This document shows, one piece after another, positions 59,005 through 64,000 of a DNA stretch of 64,000 nucleotides (position 1 is the stretch's first letter; every line of letters begins with the position of its first letter). Made by a program: the position numbers and the translations under genes. Below the pieces are notes generated by a model that was given only the letters and a program-made list of their open reading frames with translations, made no database searches and had not been told where the DNA came from. Location of the stretch: NCBI RefSeq assembly GCF_900112245.1, contig NZ_FOYX01000001.1, positions 2,219,856-2,283,855 of the forward strand. Reading direction: 5' to 3'. The DNA comes from Maribacter stanieri (GTDB lineage Bacteria > Bacteroidota > Bacteroidia > Flavobacteriales > Flavobacteriaceae).

Positions 59005-60069
59005 ATGAGTAAATCGGTAGTGATTGTCGGTGCGGGCTTAACGGGACTTTTAACTGCATACCGTTTGCAAGAACTTGGGTTAAATGTAACGGTACTAGAA
59101 GCTCGAGACCGCATAGGAGGTAGAATTCATACCTTACAATCTGGGAAAGTAAAAGTTGAAATGGGGGCTACATGGTTTAATCAAGCTCATTATCATTTAG
59201 CCGACGTTATTGAGGAATTTAAGGTTCCTTATTTTGAACAATTTATGACGGGTAAGTCTTATTTTCAGACGTTTTCAAATGTACCACCACAAGAAATTGC
59301 AGTACCGAATGATAGCCCTAGTTACAGATTTAAAAATGGAACCATACATTTATTGAATGCCATAAATACTAAACTAAAACCCAACACCGTATCTACAAAC
59401 GAGGTGGTTAAGCATATTTCAGTGTATGAAAACGGTGCCGCAATAAAAACCAATACACGAACTTTAAATGCAGATGTAATTATTACCACATTACCACCTG
59501 CAGCATTAATTGACCAAATAGAATTTTCACCCGCTTTGCCAAAAGATGTAATATTATTGGCAGAACAAACCCACACGTGGATGCAAGATGCTATTAAAGT
59601 TGCATTAACCTTTAAGAAACCTTTCTGGCGAGAGCAGGGTAAATCGGGAACTATATTTAGTAATGTTGGTCCGCTTACGGAATTTTACGACCAATCTAAT
59701 TTGGAAACTGAATCTTATGCCCTTGTTGGTTTTGCATCTGGTAGTTGCGCTCGTTTTTCAAAAGAACAAAGAATAGAGAAAATAGAAGCGCAGTTGAAAA
59801 TGGTATTTGGGGTAGAGGCTTTGCAATACGAATCGTATCACGAAACGGCTTGGTATAATGAAGAATTTACCAAATCTAACAGACAAGAAGACAATTTATT
59901 TCCACATCAAAACGGCGGACATGCACTGTATCAAGAACCTTTATTTGATGGTAGATTATTTATTTCTGGAGCAGAAACGTCAAAACATCACTCTGGTTAC
60001 ATGGAAGGCGCTATTTTTGCAGCTGAATCTGTTGTTGCAAAATTGAAGAACTTGCACCTAACACAGTAA
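59005..60069 (+). CDS. FAD-dependent amine oxidase-like oxidoreductase
   Basis: A 354-residue flavoprotein. Dinucleotide fold: VVIVGAGLTGLLTAYRLQ, with LEARDRIGGRIHT following, the classic start of the flavin monoamine oxidase family. The C-terminal FAD block is GRLFISGAETSKHHSGYMEG. Length is short for amine oxidases (usually about 450), mainly because the central substrate domain is compact. It is cytosolic; a polyamine, an aromatic amine or a carotenoid could be the substrate. The gene lies 7 nt upstream of dus and 30 nt downstream of the DinB gene, so they probably share a transcript. Confidence 0.88.
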   Translation: MSKSVVIVGAGLTGLLTAYRLQELGLNVTVLEARDRIGGRIHTLQSGKVKVEMGATWFNQAHYHLADVIEEFKVPYFEQFMTGKSYFQTFSNVPPQEIAVPNDSPSYRFKNGTIHLLNAINTKLKPNTVSTNEVVKHISVYENGAAIKTNTRTLNADVIITTLPPAALIDQIEFSPALPKDVILLAEQTHTWMQDAIKVALTFKKPFWREQGKSGTIFSNVGPLTEFYDQSNLETESYALVGFASGSCARFSKEQRIEKIEAQLKMVFGVEALQYESYHETAWYNEEFTKSNRQEDNLFPHQNGGHALYQEPLFDGRLFISGAETSKHHSGYMEGAIFAAESVVAKLKNLHLTQ

Positions 60070-60076
60070 TACATAC

Positions 60077-61021
60077 ATGTCAGTTACCTTATTATCATCC
60101 CCATTACAGGGTTTTACCGATTTTAGATTCCGCAATGCATTCCATAAATATTTTGGAGGTATTGATACCTTTTATGCACCATACATTCGTTTGAATGGGA
60201 AAATGGTGATAAAAAACTCCTATCAAAAAGATTTACAGCCAGAGAATAACACTACGTTAGAAGTTATTCCGCAGGTAATGACTGGTGATGCCGATGAATT
60301 TTTGTTCGTAGTAAAGTATATTCAAAGTTTAGGGTATAAAGAATTGAACTGGAATTTAGGCTGCCCTTATCCTATGGTTACAAAGCAAGGTATGGGTAGC
60401 GGACTCATCTGTAATCCCGAAAAAATAGACCATATTTTAAAACGTGCTCACGAAGAAACAGATGTTGTGGTTTCTATGAAAATGAGAATGGGCTATGAAA
60501 ATGCAGAAGAGATTTTAGATGTTTTTCCTATTCTTGATTCTTATCCATTAAAAAATATTGCCATACATGCGCGTATAGGAAAACAGCTGTATAAGGGTGG
60601 TGTAGATTTAGATGCTTTTCAAAAATGTGTAGAAAGTACTACCCATAAATTGTATTATAATGGTGATATTACTACCGTTGCGAAGTTTCAAGAAATGCAG
60701 AAACGTTTCCCTTCAATAGACCATTTTATGATGGGTAGAGGATTAATTGCCGACCCATTTTTACCTAGCATGATTAAGAATAATACCACCGAATACCCAA
60801 AAGACCGTTGGAAGATTTTCTCTGAGTTTCATGATACTATTTATCAGCAGTATGACGAGGCATTATCAGGACCAACACCCATTAAAATGAAAATGCAGGG
60901 CTTTTGGGAGTATTTTGCTCAATCAACGTCTAATCCACATAAGGCATTCAAGAAAATTAAAAAAGCCAATAATCCAAGAGCATATCAGCAAGCGGTTCGC
61001 GAGATATTGAATAATGAGTAA
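60077..61021 (+). CDS. tRNA-dihydrouridine synthase
   Basis: A 314-residue FMN enzyme that reduces specific uridines of tRNA. The TIM barrel shows LLSSPLQGFTDFRFRNAFHK at the start, ELNWNLGCPYPMVTKQGMGS with the catalytic Cys in the N-x-GCP motif, VVVSMKMRMGYENAEEI, IAIHARIGKQLYKGG (the H-R-like pair), KLYYNGDITT and FMMGRGLIADP. It is a Dus family protein distinct from DusA/B by its shortened KxxxGG region, so I do not assign a subtype. It follows the FAD oxidase gene by 7 nt; a separate promoter for the next gene begins right after its stop. Confidence 0.93.
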   Translation: MSVTLLSSPLQGFTDFRFRNAFHKYFGGIDTFYAPYIRLNGKMVIKNSYQKDLQPENNTTLEVIPQVMTGDADEFLFVVKYIQSLGYKELNWNLGCPYPMVTKQGMGSGLICNPEKIDHILKRAHEETDVVVSMKMRMGYENAEEILDVFPILDSYPLKNIAIHARIGKQLYKGGVDLDAFQKCVESTTHKLYYNGDITTVAKFQEMQKRFPSIDHFMMGRGLIADPFLPSMIKNNTTEYPKDRWKIFSEFHDTIYQQYDEALSGPTPIKMKMQGFWEYFAQSTSNPHKAFKKIKKANNPRAYQQAVREILNNE

Positions 61022-61038
61022 GGTATCCGTTATCTTTG
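61007..61038 (+). promoter_or_regulatory. Promoter of the radical SAM gene: TTG, 21-nt spacer, TATCTTTG
   Basis: TTG at 61007-61009 and exact -7 TATCTTTG at 61031-61038, 24 nt before the GTG start at 61062. It overlaps the last codons of dus. Confidence 0.5.
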
Positions 61039-61061
61039 CAGTATTGTTCTAAAATAGCCTT

Positions 61062-63242
61062 GTGAAAGACCTTCTTCTAATTACACCACCTTTTACCCAA
61101 CTAAATACTCCGTACCCGGCAACGGCATACATTAAAGGGTTTTTGAATACAAAGGGTATTTCTTCTTTTCAGTCCGATTTAGGTATTGAGGTTATATTAT
61201 CACTATTTAATAAAAGTAACTTTCAGCAACTATTCGAAATGGCTTTTGAAGCAGATGCTATTGTTTCTGAAAATTGCCAGAGAATATATGCCCTTCGTTA
61301 TGATTATTTGAAGACGTTAGATGCGGTTATTCTGTTTTTACAAGGAAAGAATGATACGCTGGCAAGACAATTGTGTACCGATAATTTTTTACCGCAAGCC
61401 TTACGTTTTCAACAACTGGATGATTTAGAGTGGGCTTTTGGTAATATGGGTATGCAAGATAAAGCCAAACATTTGGCAACCTTATATCTTGAAGATTTAT
61501 CTGATTTTATTGTCGAGTGTATTGATCCTAATTTTGGTTTCAGTAGATATGCTGAAAGATTAGGTAGAAGTGCCAATTCATTTGATGAACTTTACAATCA
61601 CTTAAATGATGCATCTACTTTTATTGATGAGTTAACACTGAAGTTATTAGCAGAACAAGTAGAAAAGGTTCAGCCTAAACTAGTATGTTTTTCGGTACCT
61701 TTTCCGGGTAATTTATATAGTGCTTTTCGCTGTGCTCAGTTTATAAAAGTAAATTATCCTGATGTGAAAATTGCTATGGGTGGCGGATTCCCAAATACAG
61801 AATTACGCAGCCTTACCGATGTTCGTGTTTTTGAATTCTTCGATTTTATTTCGTTAGATGATGGAGAACTTCCTTTAGAACTTGTTCATCAATTTGTAAT
61901 AAATGGCGAAGGAGAATTGAAACGCACTTTTATCTTAGAGGATAACCAAGTAGTTTATAAAAATAATAGTAATCAACCAGATTATAAACAGCAAGATATT
62001 GGTACTCCAGATTATGCTGACCTGCAATTAAGTAATTACATTTCAGTAATTGAAATTGCCAACCCAATGCATAGTTTATGGAGCGATGGTCGTTGGAATA
62101 AACTCACCATGGCGCATGGTTGTTATTGGGGTAAATGTACTTTCTGCGATATCTCTTTAGATTATATAAAGATATATGAACCTGTTGCGGCAAGTCTTTT
62201 GGTAGATCGTGTAGAAACTTTAATAGAACAAACAGGTGAATCTGGTTTTCATTTTGTAGATGAAGCAGCACCGCCTTCATTGATGAAAGCTTTTGCGTTA
62301 GAAATTCTGAAAAGAAACCTGACCATTACATGGTGGACAAATATTCGTTTTGAAAAAAACTTCACCCAAGATTTATGTTTTTTGCTAAAAGCATCTGGTT
62401 GTATTGCTGTTTCTGGAGGATTGGAAGTAGCATCAGACCGTTTACTGAAATTAATTGATAAAGGTGTTACAGTTGAACAAGTTGCCCAAGTGACACGCAA
62501 TTTGACCGAATCTAATATTATGGTGCATTCGTATTTAATGTACGGCTACCCAACACAAACGGTACAAGAAACGGTAGATAGTTTAGAGATGGTGCGACAG
62601 CTGTTTGAATTGGGAATTATACAATCGGGTTTTTGGCATCAGTTTGCATTAACAGCGCATAGTCCGGTGGGTTTAAATCCTGAAGATTATGGAGTAATTC
62701 CAGATTTAAAACAGATCAGCTTTGCTAATAATGATATTGACTTCAAAGATAAAATTGGTGTAGATCATGGTAAATTTAGTTATGGTCTAAAAAAATCACT
62801 TTTCAACTTTATGCACGGTATCGGGTTTGATATGAGTTTGCAAGAATGGTTCGATTTTAAAATACCTACGTCAACAATAGCTCCAGATTATATTTATAAT
62901 TGCTTAGAACAAGAATTGGTACTGAATACAAAACCTACTGCTAAAGTAGCTTGGATCGGTCAAATGCCTATGACTAGTGAGCGAGTGAAGAAGAAAAAAG
63001 GAATGACTTGGCAACAACTAGAATTAAGCTTTCATACTAAGGTAAATAAGTATGAAATAACAGTGGATAAGGACAAAGGAGAATGGTTACTTTCTAGTTT
63101 GGAAAAATTGAAACCTGCCAATAAACTAATAAGTTACGGTCAGTTAAAAAAGGATTACGAATCTCAATTAGAAGATTTTGAACTTTTTTGGTACTCAAAG
63201 CAAATAAGTGGTTTGCGTGAGCACGGACTGTTGATTTTATAA
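61062..63242 (+). CDS. B12-binding-type radical SAM protein with CX4CX2C cluster motif
   Basis: A 726-residue protein. The N-terminal half (residues 1-340) resembles the B12-binding domain of radical SAM enzymes (LLLITPPFTQLNTPYPATAY at the start; KIAMGGGFPNTELR), with no obvious DxHxxG cobalamin ligand. The radical SAM core has HGCYWGKCTFCDI with Cys354, Cys359 and Cys362, giving CX4CX2C, not the usual CX3CX2C. Later GGLEVASDRLLKLI and SYLMYGYPTQT are barrel strands. The last ~130 residues form a basic domain (MTSERVKKKKGMTWQQLELS). The reaction is unknown. Translation starts at GTG 61062, supported by the promoter position. Confidence 0.88.
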   Translation: MKDLLLITPPFTQLNTPYPATAYIKGFLNTKGISSFQSDLGIEVILSLFNKSNFQQLFEMAFEADAIVSENCQRIYALRYDYLKTLDAVILFLQGKNDTLARQLCTDNFLPQALRFQQLDDLEWAFGNMGMQDKAKHLATLYLEDLSDFIVECIDPNFGFSRYAERLGRSANSFDELYNHLNDASTFIDELTLKLLAEQVEKVQPKLVCFSVPFPGNLYSAFRCAQFIKVNYPDVKIAMGGGFPNTELRSLTDVRVFEFFDFISLDDGELPLELVHQFVINGEGELKRTFILEDNQVVYKNNSNQPDYKQQDIGTPDYADLQLSNYISVIEIANPMHSLWSDGRWNKLTMAHGCYWGKCTFCDISLDYIKIYEPVAASLLVDRVETLIEQTGESGFHFVDEAAPPSLMKAFALEILKRNLTITWWTNIRFEKNFTQDLCFLLKASGCIAVSGGLEVASDRLLKLIDKGVTVEQVAQVTRNLTESNIMVHSYLMYGYPTQTVQETVDSLEMVRQLFELGIIQSGFWHQFALTAHSPVGLNPEDYGVIPDLKQISFANNDIDFKDKIGVDHGKFSYGLKKSLFNFMHGIGFDMSLQEWFDFKIPTSTIAPDYIYNCLEQELVLNTKPTAKVAWIGQMPMTSERVKKKKGMTWQQLELSFHTKVNKYEITVDKDKGEWLLSSLEKLKPANKLISYGQLKKDYESQLEDFELFWYSKQISGLREHGLLIL

Positions 63243-63257
63243 TTTAAGTATGTAAAA

Positions 63258-63797
63258 ATGAAAGTTGAAAATATTAGATTAGAGGAAATAGATGAAGTTT
63301 TCAACTTATATAACATTGCCTCAGCATATCAGAAAAGTAAGAAATCTGTAGTAGTCTGGCCTGAATTTGATAGGGATATGGTTTCTGCTGAAATAACCGA
63401 ACAAAGACAGTTTAAATTGGTCATTGATAATGAGATTGCTTGTATCTGGGCCATTACTTTTTCTGATGCTCAAATATGGGTAGAAAGAAATGAAGACCCA
63501 GCCATTTATATTCATCGTATAGCCACAAATCCAGATTTTCGTGGTCATAATTTTGTAGCTTCGATTGTAGATTGGGCAAAAGATTATGCAAAAATGTATG
63601 CTAAACAATTCATACGTTTAGATACTATTGGGGAAAATACCCGCTTAATTAAGCATTACTGCACTTGTGGTTTTAATTTTTTAGGCATGTTTAATCTGCC
63701 AAATGTAGATGAACTTCCACCTCATTACAAAGAAGGGCCTGTTTGTTTATTTGAAATTGATTTAAAAAAAGAGCGTAATGAAGCCAAGAATCGTTGA
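63258..63797 (+). CDS. GNAT-family N-acetyltransferase
   Basis: A 179-residue cytosolic acetyltransferase of the GNAT fold. The central acetyl-CoA binding motif A region is IYIHRIATNPDFRGHNFVAS (a R-G-H-N turn in place of the usual R-G-x-G), and KMYAKQFIRLDTIGENTRLI with HYCTCGFNFLG forms motif B. Targets are unknown. The start codon is 15 nt after the stop of the radical SAM gene, and its 3' end overlaps the next gene by 20 nt, so a small operon is likely. Confidence 0.88.
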   Translation: MKVENIRLEEIDEVFNLYNIASAYQKSKKSVVVWPEFDRDMVSAEITEQRQFKLVIDNEIACIWAITFSDAQIWVERNEDPAIYIHRIATNPDFRGHNFVASIVDWAKDYAKMYAKQFIRLDTIGENTRLIKHYCTCGFNFLGMFNLPNVDELPPHYKEGPVCLFEIDLKKERNEAKNR

Positions 63798-64000
63798 ATT
63801 AAAATCAAAACAACTAGTAGGGTTAAATCAAGAAATGAGCCTAGTGGATAATAAGACTTTTGAACTTTGGAAAAATTTCAGGCAACGTAGTAAGAATATT
63901 TTAAATAAGTCGTCTCAAGACTTTATCTCGTTACAAATATATCCTAAAGGTTATTTTGAAACCTTTTCTCCGGCTAAAAGATTTGTAAAATGGGCTTGTG
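63778..64000 (+). CDS. GyrI-like / AraC effector-binding domain protein (3' end cut by window)
   Basis: The first 74 residues are visible. The start KPRIVELKSKQLVGLNQEMS, then TFELWKNFRQRSKNILNK and SLQIYPKGYFETFSP match GyrI-like small-molecule-binding proteins that act as stand-alone effector domains or in AraC-type regulators. It begins 20 nt before the stop codon of the acetyltransferase gene. Whether a DNA-binding domain follows is not visible, though the protein begins directly with the effector domain, as in the stand-alone type. Confidence 0.8.
   Translation, partial: MKPRIVELKSKQLVGLNQEMSLVDNKTFELWKNFRQRSKNILNKSSQDFISLQIYPKGYFETFSPAKRFVKWAC

Noticed and set aside
1..64000. tRNA or rRNA genes
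   Set aside because: Intergenic regions were scanned for conserved tRNA arms and rRNA blocks on both strands; none was found by eye. A tRNAscan run would be decisive.

Overview
The window is about 64 kb of AT-rich chromosome from a member of the Bacteroidota, most likely a free-living marine-type Flavobacteriaceae. The evidence is the gene content (DUF5606, DUF2795 and DUF2911 proteins, a flavobacterial-type SecA without the zinc tail, PduO-type adenosyltransferase, many SPII lipoproteins) and promoters that fit the Bacteroidota -7 box TAnnTTTG rather than the E. coli -10. Coding density is high. I saw no rRNA, tRNA, CRISPR array, prophage or insertion sequence. All calls were made by reading the sequence; no database search was run.

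Layout. 1-5.4 kb: the start of a tsaC-like tRNA modification gene, then a surface-glycan cluster with three GT2-type glycosyltransferases, UDP-galactopyranose mutase (glf) and a WbbI-like galactofuranosyltransferase, which together predict a galactofuranose-containing surface glycan. 5.4-7.8 kb: housekeeping (dapD, ruvX, def, DUF5606). 8.0-9.5 kb: a PAS histidine kinase with a stand-alone receiver. 9.6-13.5 kb: a catabolic operon (aquaglyceroporin, alpha/beta hydrolase, SGNH hydrolase, GH20 hexosaminidase lipoprotein). 13.8-16.0 kb: lipocalin-like lipoprotein, SMP-30-like lipoprotein and a sugar isomerase-like TIM barrel. 16-19.3 kb: mazG, another lone receiver, a MATE exporter and a small acidic protein. 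19.3-23.4 kb: PAP2 phosphatase, ArnT-like transferase, LPG-synthase-like flippase and an ArnC-like polyprenyl-sugar transferase, which look like one lipid-linked glycosylation module. 23.5-26 kb: meaB, DUF2911, galM. 26.1-28.6 kb: an ECF sigma / anti-sigma / DUF4097-type operon with overlapping genes. 28.6-31.1 kb: CBM9-like lipoprotein, lipoprotein MsrA, M23 peptidase. 31.4-35.6 kb: a small secreted protein, a TesA-like esterase, and a divergent YbbA/YbbP-like ABC exporter. 35.7-41 kb: amidohydrolase, cyclase, hypothetical, OsmC, DEAD-type helicase. 41-47 kb: a second small secreted protein, a 39-residue membrane peptide, amidohydrolase, M14 peptidase, HisKA_2 kinase. 47.3-52.5 kb: secA, DUF2795, pduO, a 49-residue membrane peptide and a contracted methyltransferase-like protein. 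52.6-54.3 kb: three tandem copies of a third small secreted protein. 54.4-57.4 kb: uup and a DUF4105 protein. 57.7-64 kb: a forward run with pssA, DinB, FAD oxidase, Dus, a large radical SAM protein, GNAT and the start of a GyrI-like protein.

The most unusual signal is a family of five small secreted proteins (76-85 residues) at three loci. They share a gapless 28-residue basic C-terminal module of pattern xAR[LF][YF][KR]xKNxRVx[KQ]xLxF. Three of the genes form a tandem array with an exact 645-bp period. All three loci have long upstream regions with inverted repeats built on related half-sites (TCGACGAA, TCGATGAA, TAGACGAA). I recognise neither the proteins nor the upstream elements; this is my main candidate for an undescribed system.
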